From Clostridiales bacterium (lineage in GTDB: Bacteria; Bacillota; Clostridia; Christensenellales; Aristaeellaceae): a stretch of 64,000 nucleotides of DNA. The translations under genes and the position numbers were made by a program. Of this stretch, positions 38,811-47,045 are shown piece by piece. Position 1 is the stretch's first letter. Every line of letters starts with the position of its first letter. The DNA lies in contig SVGL01000001.1 of NCBI GenBank assembly GCA_015056325.1, forward strand, positions 1 through 64,000, given 5' to 3'. The notes below the pieces were generated by a model. That model saw nothing but the letters and a program-made list of their open reading frames with translations, did no database searches and was not told the origin of the DNA.

Positions 38811-40031
38811 CCTGAATTATTGTGTCCCGCCGGGACGATGGAGGCGCTGAAAACAGCCCTCCACTTTGGTGCGGACGCGGTCTACGGCGGTATGAAGCGC
38901 TTTGGCCTCAGGGCCTTTGCGGGCAACTTTGATGAAGCCCAGCTGAAGGAAGCCGTGGATCTCTGCCATGCCGCGGGAAAGAAATTCTACCTGACCATGA
39001 ACGTTTTCCCCTTTGACGACCAGATGGACGAATTTGTGGAGACCGCCCGCATCGCCCATGAAATCGGCGTGGATGCGGCCATCGTCAGCGATATTGGTGC
39101 GGTAGTCACCCTGCGGGAGCAGGTGCCGGGTTTGGCGCTGCATGTGTCCACTCAGGCCAGTACGGTCAACACCGCTGCGGTGAAGCACTACCAGGCGCTG
39201 GGCTGCGAGCGGGTCATCCTGGCTAGAGAGACCTCCATTGAGCGCATCGGCAACATGATTTCCAACCTTGAAGGTGTGGAGATTGAGACCTTCGTCCACG
39301 GTGCGGCCTGCATGGCTTATTCCGGGCGGTGCCTGCTGAGTGCTGCCATGGTGGGCCGCAGCGGCAATCAGGGCGAGTGCGCTCAGCCCTGTCGCTGGCA
39401 GTACCACGTGGTGGAGGAAAAGCGTCCCGGCGAATACTGGCCCGTCTGTGAGGACGACAACGGCACCTACATTTTCTCCGCGAAGGATCTATGCCTGATG
39501 CCGGTGCTGGACAAGCTCATCAAGGCTGGTGTGGCGTCGCTGAAGATCGAGGGCCGTATGAAGACGGAGTACTACGTCGCCACGGTGACGGCTGCCTACC
39601 GCCGCGCCCTGGACCTGTACGCTGAAGATCCTGCTGCTTTCGAGGCGGAGCTGCCTGCCCTCATGGCGGAGCTGGCATGTGCCAGCCACCGGGACAGCGA
39701 CACCGGCTTTGCCCTGGACAAGCCGCAAAATCCCGGCGGCGCGGAAGGCTTCCACCAGGAGCGGGAGTACATCGCCCGTGCCATCGGGGACAGCCGGGCA
39801 GGGGAGCGTGCCCGATTCCTGCTTAAGAACCGCTTCCACGCAGGCGACGAGCTGGAGCTGCTCACGCCCGATGGTGTAAGGGCCGTGAAGGCCGTTCCCT
39901 TCATCCGGGAGAAAACCGGAGAAGAGGTGGATACCCTCGGCGTTGGCGGCGAGATCATTGCCATGCGTGTGGAACATGACGTGCGCGCAGGAGACATCCT
40001 GCGGGGCGAAGTGCGCAATCACCGCCGATGA
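38784..40031 (+). CDS. U32-family peptidase-like protein (tRNA/rRNA hydroxylation family)
   Basis: The product of about 415 residues shows the U32 pattern: LLCPAGTMEALKTALHFGAD, RAFAGNFDEAQLKEAV, then the Cys-rich motif HGAACMAYSGRCLLSAAM, GRSGNQGECAQPCRWQY and SLKIEGRMKTEYYVATV. The conserved cysteines probably hold an iron-sulphur cluster. Members such as TrhP and RlhA act in prephenate-dependent hydroxylation of tRNA wobble uridine or 23S rRNA, so RNA modification is more likely than proteolysis. The start is uncertain: ATG 38784 follows AGAGG at six bases, and ATG 38796 is also possible. A small hairpin repeat overlaps this region. Confidence 0.88.
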   Translation: MKKEMSRRLPELLCPAGTMEALKTALHFGADAVYGGMKRFGLRAFAGNFDEAQLKEAVDLCHAAGKKFYLTMNVFPFDDQMDEFVETARIAHEIGVDAAIVSDIGAVVTLREQVPGLALHVSTQASTVNTAAVKHYQALGCERVILARETSIERIGNMISNLEGVEIETFVHGAACMAYSGRCLLSAAMVGRSGNQGECAQPCRWQYHVVEEKRPGEYWPVCEDDNGTYIFSAKDLCLMPVLDKLIKAGVASLKIEGRMKTEYYVATVTAAYRRALDLYAEDPAAFEAELPALMAELACASHRDSDTGFALDKPQNPGGAEGFHQEREYIARAIGDSRAGERARFLLKNRFHAGDELELLTPDGVRAVKAVPFIREKTGEEVDTLGVGGEIIAMRVEHDVRAGDILRGEVRNHRR

Positions 40032-40073
40032 CGTGAGCGGCCGTCAATACGCCGCAAATACCAGATTCGCCCG

Positions 40074-40102
40074 TTGAAATCCGAGCAAGATCGTGGTATA
40101 AT
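40074..40102 (+). promoter_or_regulatory. Promoter of rex
   Basis: TTGAAA at 40074-40079 and consensus TATAAT at 40097-40102 are 17 bp apart. Confidence 0.85.
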
Positions 40103-40151
40103 GAATTAATACCAATGCAAACGACCATTGAGATACAAGGAGGGCTATGCC

Positions 40152-40784
40152 ATGGCAGGTCATGTTTCCGATGCGGTGATCCGCCGTTTGCCCGGTTACT
40201 ATCGTCATCTGCGTGAACTGGAGGCGATGGGCGTTACGTCCATTTCCTCCCAGGAGCTGGGTGAGCGCATGCACCTGACCCCATCCCAGATCCGCCAGGA
40301 CATCAATTGCTTCGGCGGCTTTGGCCGTCAGGGTTATGGCTACAAGGTGACCGATCTCAAGGGCCACATCGGCGAGATTCTGGGTCTGGATCAGCAGCAC
40401 CGGCTGATCATCCTGGGTGCGGGCAATATCGGTTGTGCCGTGGCCCAGTACCCCACCTTCTCCCGCGAGGGCTTCAAAACCATCGCCCTCTTTGATACCC
40501 AGGAGAACAAGGTGGGTCGGAGCCTGGGGGACATCCCAGTCAAGCACATGGACGACCTGGAGGAGTTCATCCGCGAAAACGTGGTGGACATCGCTGTTCT
40601 GGCCCTGCCCAAGCGCAATGCGCAGAATGCGCTGGAGCGTCTCTACCAAAGCGGCGTGCGTGCCATCTGGAACTTTGCGCCCATCGACCTTGCACACCCC
40701 GAGGACATGCTGGTGGTCAACGTCCACCTGTCCGACAGTTTGCAGCAGCTGTCCTACCGTATGGCCCACAGAAACGATCCGTGA
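40152..40784 (+). CDS. rex: Redox-sensing transcriptional repressor Rex
   Basis: The 210-residue protein has the Rex winged-helix domain (RLPGYYRHLREL, SSQELGERMHLTPSQIRQD, FGGFGRQGYGY) and a Rossmann domain with LIILGAGNIGCAVA near residue 87. The final helix SLQQLSYRMAH mediates the domain swap of the dimer. Rex senses the NADH/NAD+ ratio and represses fermentation and NADH-reoxidising genes. ATG 40152 follows AAGGAGGG by seven bases. The gene is first in a likely operon with vanW, with a hairpin repeat element between them. Confidence 0.94.
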   Translation: MAGHVSDAVIRRLPGYYRHLRELEAMGVTSISSQELGERMHLTPSQIRQDINCFGGFGRQGYGYKVTDLKGHIGEILGLDQQHRLIILGAGNIGCAVAQYPTFSREGFKTIALFDTQENKVGRSLGDIPVKHMDDLEEFIRENVVDIAVLALPKRNAQNALERLYQSGVRAIWNFAPIDLAHPEDMLVVNVHLSDSLQQLSYRMAHRNDP

Positions 40785-40792
40785 AAAAGGAG

Positions 40793-40876
40793 GTCGGGCA
40801 ACGCCCGACTAACGCAGGTCATTGCTTGCAATGGCCAAGTGTAGCCAGCGCTCAGCATGTTGCTGAGTGATGGCCG
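40793..40876 (+). mobile_element. Three-hairpin repeat element between rex and vanW (copy 3)
   Basis: All three hairpins are present: GTCGGGC/GCCCGAC (40793-40799 with 40803-40809), CATTGC/GCAATG (40820-40825 with 40828-40833) and CTCAGCA/TGCTGAG (40851-40857 with 40861-40867). The linkers CGACTAACG and GTAGCCAGCG match the other copies while the stem sequences vary in a paired way. It ends just before the AGGAGG site of vanW. Confidence 0.8.
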
Positions 40877-40897
40877 AAAACACCAGGAGGCAATTCA

Positions 40898-42682
40898 ATG
40901 ACCCAAATACCCCAGGGCAGGAACCGCCGCGCTGATCGCCATGCCCGCCCGGAGGACGTCACCCCCAAGCCCGCAGCGCCCCGTACCCGCCAACCCCGTG
41001 CCCCCATCGGCCGCTCCCAGGAGCTGCTGGAGCGCCAGGAACAAATGCGCCAAGGCATGCAGAACGACGTGCCCCAGGAGCCGGTGCGTGCCCAACGGAT
41101 GACGCCCATCTACAGCGATTTTGCACAGCGGGATTTTTCCTCCCGAGCTGCACAGCCGACACGAAAGAAGAAGCGAAAGAACAAGCACACCGTGCTGTGG
41201 TTGATGGTGACCCTGATCTGCCTGATGGCCACAGGTGTGCTGCTGATGTTTGCCGGGCCGCAGTTGCTGGGTGTTGCGTATGATGATATGCCCAATTTCG
41301 CCTTTGTCAACGGAAGCCTGGTGTGCTATGACAAGGCGATGGCCGATTCCCACGAGAACTACCGCCAGTACATGAACAGTGACCGGATTTTCCACGGCGT
41401 GTACATCGACGGCATCCATGTGGGCGGCATGACCCGTGAGGAAGCGGCCCAGGCTGTCAGCCAGGTGCCCGGCGGCGCGGGGAGCGCCTTTGCCATCACG
41501 GTGAATGTGGACGGTTATGTATGGAGCGTGGACTCCAACACCGTACCCTTGTACCGCAACATTGATGAGGTGATCACTCAGGCCTACGCGGTGGGACGCA
41601 TGAATACCACCGTCATCCGCGGCACGACCACTACGCCCTTCCGTCAGCGGCTTTCCACGGTGCAGGATGCTGTGGCAAATCCTCGCTCCTATCAGACCGT
41701 TACCACCTATGACCGGGATGTGGTGCGCCAGATTGTGGACAGCATCGCCGCCTCCGTCAACCGGGAGCCAGTGAATGCCTCGGTGGCCACCTTTGATCCT
41801 TCCTCCAAGAAGTTTACCTTCTATGCTGATGAATCCGGCGTGTATATTGATGCCGAGCAGATATATCAGACCGTCACCGGACTTTTGGACAGCGGCGTAT
41901 ACGAACAGACCATCTGGGTCGAGCCGCAGATTCAGCTGGCCGCCGTCACCAAGGCTGAGCTGATGAACTCCTTTGGCCGGATTTCTACCTTTACAACCCA
42001 GACGACCTCCAGCGCTAACCGCAATACCAACATCCGTCTGGCTGCGGAGGCCATCAGCCACACTACCCTGCTGCCCGGGGAGACCTTCTCCTTCAACCAG
42101 GCTACCGGCCAGCGCACGGCGGAGAAGGGATACAAGCCCGCTGCGGCCATCGCCGGCGGTGAGACCTTCGATGAGATTGGCGGCGGCGTGTGCCAGACCA
42201 GTACGACGCTGTTCAACGCAGTTGCCCGTGCCAATCTGAAAATTGTTGACCGTGATCCCCATGCCTGGCCCAGTAACTATGTGGAAAAAGGCGAAGATGC
42301 TACCGTCAACTGGCCTAACCTGGACTTCCGCTTCAAGAATGATACCGACTGGCCCATTTTCATCGTGGCCTGGTACAAGGACCGCAAAGTGACCGTGGAA
42401 CTCTACGGCAAGATGCTGGAAGAAGGCGTGACTATCGACCTGGTCAGCGAAACCACCTATGTGAAGGAGCCGCCGTCCACGCCCCTGTACGTCTACAACG
42501 CCAACCTCAATGTGGGCGAGGAAAAGAGAACTGTTCAGGCGCGTACGGGCTACACCGTGGAAACCTACAAGGTGTGGTACAAGAATGGCAAGGAGATCGG
42601 CCGCGAAAGGCTGCACACCTCCCATTACAAGATGTACCAGGAGACCATCGAGTACAACGATGGTTGGGGCGGGCTGCGCTAA
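40898..42682 (+). CDS. VanW-family envelope protein with peptidoglycan-binding domains
   Basis: The 594-residue protein has a basic, Pro-rich cytoplasmic N-terminus of about 97 residues (ending TRKKKRKNKH), one membrane helix (VLWLMVTLICLMATGVLLMF), an extracellular region with PG_binding_4-like domains (MTREEAAQAVSQVPGGAG) and a VanW domain at about 365-530 (LLPGETFSFNQATGQRTAEK, IGGGVCQTSTTLFNAV). A short G5-like tail ends the protein. VanW proteins occur in vancomycin-resistance clusters and widely in Clostridia, with undefined roles in the cell wall. The start follows AGGAGG supplied next to the repeat element. Confidence 0.9.
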   Translation: MTQIPQGRNRRADRHARPEDVTPKPAAPRTRQPRAPIGRSQELLERQEQMRQGMQNDVPQEPVRAQRMTPIYSDFAQRDFSSRAAQPTRKKKRKNKHTVLWLMVTLICLMATGVLLMFAGPQLLGVAYDDMPNFAFVNGSLVCYDKAMADSHENYRQYMNSDRIFHGVYIDGIHVGGMTREEAAQAVSQVPGGAGSAFAITVNVDGYVWSVDSNTVPLYRNIDEVITQAYAVGRMNTTVIRGTTTTPFRQRLSTVQDAVANPRSYQTVTTYDRDVVRQIVDSIAASVNREPVNASVATFDPSSKKFTFYADESGVYIDAEQIYQTVTGLLDSGVYEQTIWVEPQIQLAAVTKAELMNSFGRISTFTTQTTSSANRNTNIRLAAEAISHTTLLPGETFSFNQATGQRTAEKGYKPAAAIAGGETFDEIGGGVCQTSTTLFNAVARANLKIVDRDPHAWPSNYVEKGEDATVNWPNLDFRFKNDTDWPIFIVAWYKDRKVTVELYGKMLEEGVTIDLVSETTYVKEPPSTPLYVYNANLNVGEEKRTVQARTGYTVETYKVWYKNGKEIGRERLHTSHYKMYQETIEYNDGWGGLR

Positions 42683-42690
42683 AGAGTCGC

Positions 42691-42711
42691 AAAAATCCTT
42701 GTGGGATTTTT
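42691..42711 (+). terminator. Short hairpin after vanW
   Basis: AAAAATCC pairs with GGATTTTT around TTGTG. The T residues are within the stem, making a compact terminator. Confidence 0.55.
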
Positions 42712-42844
42712 CAAGAAATTGCACTCGCTGACTGTTCGCTCGTGTAAGGAAACGATTCCTGAGGGAATCGCACGGCAACTGCCGCACATGTCGCCGATTT
42801 GCAGTCTGCTGACGGCGAATTACTTGACAAAACGCATATGGCAA
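42712..42844. repeat. Hairpin-rich intergenic repeat including the 23-bp core, copy B
   Basis: Successive small hairpins occur, for example CGATTCC/GGAATCG at about 42752-42771 and GCCG/CGGC flanking 42799-42816. The core TTGCAGTCTGCTGACGGCGA with ATT at 42799-42821 matches 37019-37041. No ORF here looks genuine. Confidence 0.5.
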
Positions 42845-42875
42845 AGCCCCCGCAGATGCAATGTCTGCGGGGGCT
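42845..42875 (-). terminator. Terminator of the peptidoglycan-binding protein gene
   Basis: AGCCCCCGCAGA pairs perfectly with TCTGCGGGGGCT. The T-tract is weak on both strands, but the stem is very stable. Confidence 0.65.
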
Positions 42876-42894
42876 TGTATTTGTATATGGGGGA

Positions 42895-43908
42895 TCAGTC
42901 CTGGGAGCTGGCGACGCTCTTATCCTTGAAGAAAACCACCAGGGACTTTTCATCCGCATCGAAGACGGTTTCCGCCTTGAGCGCGGCGCGCAGGAAGCCA
43001 TCGGTGACGAACAGCATGTCATCCATCAGAAATACATCCTTCGCGTCTACGGTGACAGCCTCGCCATCCACCAGAATGGCAGTTTCATCAGCCTTGAAGT
43101 GGATACTGATGGTGTAGCCGCAGGCGTTGAGGGCGTAGACGCCGTCTGCGCTGGAGCCCATGAGGGTCCAGCCCTCCAGACAGTCCACCAGCTGGGCCAG
43201 GGACATGACGGGCGTGGCGTCGGCGGTCAGCCACATGTCGGGGCGGACCAGCGCAGGCATACCGTCCAGCAGGGTCTCGCGGTACAGCGTTTTACCGTCG
43301 GTGCCGGAGATGATGTAAGCGCCATCCAGCAGCGTCAGGGCAACTGCCTGCTGGGTGGGCGCATCGGTGGAGGACGATGCGCTTGCGCCAGGGATGATTA
43401 CCGTGCTGCCATCAGGCGTGGGCATCGGGGGCAGAGACGGGGTGGGCGTTGCGGTGGGAACCTCAGTGGGGGCGACCACGCCGATGACGTTGGGATCCTC
43501 GTAGAGGATGGTCAGCGTCTTGGGGCCGGCCACGCCGTCTGCAGTCAGATGGTTGGCTTTTTGGAAGGCCTTCACCGCATTATAGGTGTTATAGCCGTAC
43601 TTGCCGTCGGCAGAGCCCTTCTCCATGTAGCCCAGGTCAATCAGCGCGTTTTGAAGCTTCTTGACGTTGTTGCCGCTGTCGCCAAAGGCAAGCTGGGTAT
43701 AGCGCTTGTTAGGCGTCATGGCGGGGGTGGGGGCGGCAGTCGGAGCTGCGGTAGCGGTGGGCGCCGGCGTCTGATGGGGTTCCGGCGTGGCGGTCATATA
43801 GGCGGGCAGGGGCGTGGGTGTGGGGACTGTAGCCGGCACAGGGCCTTCCTGTACGCCCAGGGTGGTCAAGAGTGCCATATAGGCCAAGAGGGTTTTGAGA
43901 AAATCCAT
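42895..43908 (-). CDS. Secreted peptidoglycan-binding (PGB1) protein
   Basis: The 337-residue protein starts with a hydrophobic segment (FLKTLLAYMALLTTLG), followed by a long Pro/Thr/Ala linker (PTPTPLPAYMTATPEPHQTP onward). A PG_binding_1 domain lies at about residues 70-125 (LAFGDSGNNVKKLQNALIDL, DGKYGYNTYNAVKAFQKANH, DGVAGPKTLTILY). A second linker leads to a C-terminal domain resembling the copper-amine-oxidase-like N-terminal beta domain (ADETAILVDGEAVTVDAKDV, then DGFLRAALKAETVFD). It is probably exported and held at the wall. GGGAGG lies eight bases upstream of the ATG. Confidence 0.85.
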   Translation of the reverse strand: MDFLKTLLAYMALLTTLGVQEGPVPATVPTPTPLPAYMTATPEPHQTPAPTATAAPTAAPTPAMTPNKRYTQLAFGDSGNNVKKLQNALIDLGYMEKGSADGKYGYNTYNAVKAFQKANHLTADGVAGPKTLTILYEDPNVIGVVAPTEVPTATPTPSLPPMPTPDGSTVIIPGASASSSTDAPTQQAVALTLLDGAYIISGTDGKTLYRETLLDGMPALVRPDMWLTADATPVMSLAQLVDCLEGWTLMGSSADGVYALNACGYTISIHFKADETAILVDGEAVTVDAKDVFLMDDMLFVTDGFLRAALKAETVFDADEKSLVVFFKDKSVASSQD

Positions 43909-44013
43909 ATATCGGAACCTCCCGGATGATGTGACAATACTTCACCCTGTATTATACGACAAATAAGCCGGAAACGCAATCATGTTTCGCGGATTATGAA
44001 AGTTTTACATCTG

Positions 44014-44802
44014 TCACAGATCATCGCGTGCAGGCAGGCTCTTAGCGTACTTCGCCTCGAAGGCAGCCAGGGGACGATACAGCACCTCCGGCATCTTGCT
44101 GATCACATGTTCAACGAAGGCCTCCGGGATGCCCCAGCAGGCTTCAGCCAGCGCGCCGGCGATGCAGGCGATGGTGTCGCTGTCACCGCCGATGGAAATG
44201 CCCAGACGCACGGCGGACTCAAAGTCTTCTGCCTCCAGGAAGGCTTCGATGGCCTGCGGCACGCTGCCCTGGCAGGTCACGTCGAATTTGTATACTGGGC
44301 GGATTTCATCAATGGTGAAGTCCAGCGCATAGCCCTGGGAGATAACCCAGTTGCGCAGGGTCGGCTTGTCCGCGCCATGACGCAGCAGCCAGATACAGCC
44401 AGCGACCACCTGCGCGCCGCGGATGCCCTCCGGATGGCTGTGGGTAGGCATGGCGGATTGCCTGGCCAGTTCAAGGGCTTCCTCCAGCGTGCCAGCCATC
44501 CAGCCAGCTGCGGAGGCACGCATGGCAGAGCCATTGCCGAAGCTGCCGTAGTCGGGGATGGTGTCATCCAGCAGCCAGGCACGGAAGCGCCCGCCGTAGC
44601 CGGCACCGAGATACCGGCGGCCATAGGCACGCAGGGTAGCAGCCATGTCCAGACTGTTCATCAGCGCGTCGGCGACGGCGATGGACATGACGGAATCGTC
44701 AGTAAAACGGCAGGTGGGGGAGAAAAAGGGGAATTCCGTGGTTTTGATGTTGTGCCATTCGTAGATGCTGCCGACGTAATCGCCGATGATAGCTCCGATC
44801 AT
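44014..44802 (-). CDS. ADP-ribosylglycohydrolase (DraG-like)
   Basis: The 262-residue protein has the family's metal ligands: MIGAIIGDYVGSIYEW at the start, FTDDSVMSIAVADAL near residue 33 and IGGDSDTIACIAGALAEA near residue 215. These enzymes remove ADP-ribose from proteins or small molecules using two Mg2+ ions. The start is set at 44802 by AAAGGAG; the frame is open for another 365 codons upstream only because it runs antisense through the nucleotidyltransferase gene. The partner ADP-ribosyltransferase is not in the window. An extended -10 (TGCTATACT, minus strand) lies about 45 bp upstream. Confidence 0.9.
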   Translation of the reverse strand: MIGAIIGDYVGSIYEWHNIKTTEFPFFSPTCRFTDDSVMSIAVADALMNSLDMAATLRAYGRRYLGAGYGGRFRAWLLDDTIPDYGSFGNGSAMRASAAGWMAGTLEEALELARQSAMPTHSHPEGIRGAQVVAGCIWLLRHGADKPTLRNWVISQGYALDFTIDEIRPVYKFDVTCQGSVPQAIEAFLEAEDFESAVRLGISIGGDSDTIACIAGALAEACWGIPEAFVEHVISKMPEVLYRPLAAFEAKYAKSLPARDDL

Positions 44803-44911
44803 GGTGGGATGCTCCTTTCGTGTAGCAATGACGCTGGGAACAGTATAGCACAACGGTGGGAGATTGGCAAATTCCGGCGGGAGATTGACACATCCTTCAC
44901 AAGCTTTTCGT

Positions 44912-44940
44912 TTGACACGGGATGGAAAAAGGAGTATCAT
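44912..44940 (+). promoter_or_regulatory. Promoter of the nucleotidyltransferase gene
   Basis: TTGACA at 44912-44917 and TATCAT at 44935-44940 are 17 bp apart. Confidence 0.65.
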
Positions 44941-44973
44941 GGTAAAGAAGTATCCACCAAGGGGGTAACAGTG

Positions 44974-45891
44974 ATGAAAGAACCGATTCTGGTGATTCTG
45001 GCGGCGGGCATGGGTTCCCGCTACGGCGGATTGAAGCAGATGGATCCCGTGGGCCCCAGCGGCGAGGCGATCCTGGATTATTCTGTTTTTGACGCCAAGC
45101 GCGCCGGCTTCAAGCGGGTGATCTTCCTCATCAAGCATGAGATCGAGGAGGATTTCAAGCGCATTGTGGGCAGCCGCATCGAGAAGCACATGGACGTGAC
45201 CTACGCCTACCAGCAGCTGGATATGCTGCCCGAGGGCGTGACCATCCCTGAGGGCCGCGTGAAGCCCTGGGGCACCGGCCATGCGGTGTTGTGCTGTCAG
45301 GACTATATCGATGCGCCCTTCCTGGCCATTAATGCCGACGATTATTATGGCATCGAGGCCTACAAGATCGCCTACGAGAAGCTCTCCCAGCTGCAGGATG
45401 ACGATAAGGCCCGCTACTTCATGGTAGGCTACGAGCTGTGCAAGACCCTGACGGAGAATGGCTATGTGTCCCGCGGCATCTGCGAAAGCGATGACAACGG
45501 CTGCCTGACCTCCGTCACCGAGCGCACCCATATCATCTCCACCTGCGACGGTCCCATGTTCACCGAGGACGGCGAGACTTACCACCGTCTGCCTGCGGAT
45601 GCACCGGTCAGCATGAACATGTTTGGCTTCACGCCCTCCATCATCGAGGAGATGCGGGCTACCTTCCCCGTCTTCCATCAGACGACGGTGAAGCAGAATC
45701 CCCTGAAGGCGGAGTACTACCTGCCCATGGTGGTCAACGGCATGCTGGAGAAGGGGACGGCCTCCGTGGAGCTCCTGCGCTGCCCCGCCCGCTGGTACGG
45801 CGTGACCTACCAGGAGGACAAGCCCCAGGTCAAGGAAGCCCTGCGCAAGCTGGCTGAAGACGGCATCTACCCCACACCCCTGTGGCAGTAA
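44974..45891 (+). CDS. Sugar-phosphate nucleotidyltransferase family protein
   Basis: The 305-residue protein has the RmlA/GlmU-type nucleotide-binding loop LVILAAGMGSRYGGLKQMDP and an acidic NADDYYGIEAY motif for Mg2+. It should activate a sugar phosphate with an NTP, but it is more divergent than true GalU or RmlA, and the sugar cannot be named. Its C-terminus lacks a hexapeptide-repeat domain. AAGGGGG precedes ATG 44974; the GTG directly before it is an alternative. It appears monocistronic, with promoter and terminator on both sides. Confidence 0.85.
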   Translation: MKEPILVILAAGMGSRYGGLKQMDPVGPSGEAILDYSVFDAKRAGFKRVIFLIKHEIEEDFKRIVGSRIEKHMDVTYAYQQLDMLPEGVTIPEGRVKPWGTGHAVLCCQDYIDAPFLAINADDYYGIEAYKIAYEKLSQLQDDDKARYFMVGYELCKTLTENGYVSRGICESDDNGCLTSVTERTHIISTCDGPMFTEDGETYHRLPADAPVSMNMFGFTPSIIEEMRATFPVFHQTTVKQNPLKAEYYLPMVVNGMLEKGTASVELLRCPARWYGVTYQEDKPQVKEALRKLAEDGIYPTPLWQ

Positions 45892-45900
45892 GTGCATACG

Positions 45901-45936
45901 GCGTACGGGACTTGAACCCGTGCGCTTTTCTTTTGT
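45901..45936 (+). terminator. Terminator after the nucleotidyltransferase gene
   Basis: GCGTACGGG pairs with CCCGTGCGC (one G-T), followed by TTTTCTTTT. Confidence 0.75.
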
Positions 45937-45954
45937 CTAGAAAGGAAATAATCA

Positions 45955-45982
45955 TTGACAAAAAAGCACCATCTGATAAAAT
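45955..45982 (+). promoter_or_regulatory. Promoter of the E2-like protein gene
   Basis: TTGACA at 45955-45960 and TAAAAT at 45977-45982 are separated by 16 bp. Confidence 0.65.
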
Positions 45983-46055
45983 AATGATGGCGGCACACGT
46001 TCATTTTTCATATCATACATGATTACAGCCGCAGAACGAAAGAGGGGGTACGCCC

Positions 46056-46976
46056 ATGTTTGGATTCCGACCCGACGGACGCCGTGTGAAGGGAATCGAT
46101 CCCACCGTCCGCATTACGCCCTACATCATGCCCATGCGCTGCGATGCGCAGGTGTTCCTGCAGCACAAGGCGGATTTTGAACTCATGAGCCGCTACATCG
46201 CCAAGAAAGGCATGGAGGGCGAGAAGCTCACCTACATGCAGATCATCATTGCGGCCTTTGTCCGCACGGTCAGCCAGCATCCAGAGATCAACCGCTTCAT
46301 CATGAACAAGCAGTTCTTCTCCCGCAAGAACTGTACCGTGTCCTTCACCATGCTGAAGGACCCCACCAGCCGTGATTCCGAGGAGACAGCCGTCAAGATC
46401 AAGTTCGACCTGACCGACACCATCTTCGATGTCCGTGACCGCATGATGGAGCAGATCGAAAAGAACCGCATCCCTGCAAACAAGAACTTCCTGGATAAGC
46501 TCCTGGCATTCCTTTTCGCTGTGCCCGGTCTGCCCACTGCCATCGTCATGCTGGTGCGCCTGCTGGACCGCTACGGCCTGTGCCCTGGCGCTCTGCTGGA
46601 TGAGCTGCCCTTCCACACCTCCATGTACATCACCAACAACGCCTCCATCGGATTGCACCACGTCAACCACCACATCTACAACTTCGGCTCCACCAGTCTG
46701 TTCTTCGGTATGGGCACTCAGGAGCGCATTGCCGTGGTGGAAAAGGGCGAGACCCGCATGAAGCGCTTCCTGCCCATTGGCATCACCGCTGACGAGCGCG
46801 TCTGCTCCGGCGCCAACTACGCCAAGTTTTTCTCTACCATGAAATACCTCCTCGATCACCCCGAGGAGCTGGAAGTTCCTCCGGAGTCCGTACGCTTCGA
46901 CCCCAAGTGCGAATACCATGTGCCCAAGGTGAAGAAGGCGGAGCCCATGACCGAGGGCAAGGAGAAGTCTGCCTAA
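46056..46976 (+). CDS. Orphan 2-oxoacid dehydrogenase E2-like acyltransferase fold, catalytic His absent
   Basis: The 306-residue protein resembles the catalytic domain of dihydrolipoamide acyltransferases and chloramphenicol acetyltransferase: YMQIIIAAFVRTVSQHPEIN, VKIKFDLTDTIFDVRDRMM and SMYITNNASIGLHHVNHHIYN, then FGMGTQERIAVVEKG. In true E2 enzymes the active-site motif is DHRxxDGA; here residues 246-252 read DERVCSG, so both the catalytic His and the conserved Asp are replaced. No lipoyl domain and no E1 or E3 genes are nearby. Acyltransferase activity of the usual kind is therefore doubtful. AGAGGGGG is the ribosome site. Confidence 0.8.
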   Translation: MFGFRPDGRRVKGIDPTVRITPYIMPMRCDAQVFLQHKADFELMSRYIAKKGMEGEKLTYMQIIIAAFVRTVSQHPEINRFIMNKQFFSRKNCTVSFTMLKDPTSRDSEETAVKIKFDLTDTIFDVRDRMMEQIEKNRIPANKNFLDKLLAFLFAVPGLPTAIVMLVRLLDRYGLCPGALLDELPFHTSMYITNNASIGLHHVNHHIYNFGSTSLFFGMGTQERIAVVEKGETRMKRFLPIGITADERVCSGANYAKFFSTMKYLLDHPEELEVPPESVRFDPKCEYHVPKVKKAEPMTEGKEKSA

Positions 46977-46982
46977 AACAGC

Positions 46983-47017
46983 ATCGCCTGTGCTATTTTT
47001 CGCACGGGCGATTTCTT
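46983..47017 (+). terminator. Terminator after the E2-like gene
   Basis: ATCGCCTGTGC pairs with CGCACGGGCGAT around TATTTTT, followed by TTCTTC. Confidence 0.6.
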
Positions 47018-47045
47018 CATGCAGGGTTTTGAAAGGAGCTGCTTT

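Noticed and set aside
44803-45897. N-terminal extension of the DraG-like protein by about 365 codons
   Set aside because: The extension is antisense to the nucleotidyltransferase gene, while a ribosome site and family alignment place the start at 44802.
45901-45925. tRNA T-arm look-alike on the minus strand (GGGTTCAAGTCCC)
   Set aside because: No D-arm, anticodon arm or acceptor partner lies at the right distance; the sequence functions well as a terminator stem.
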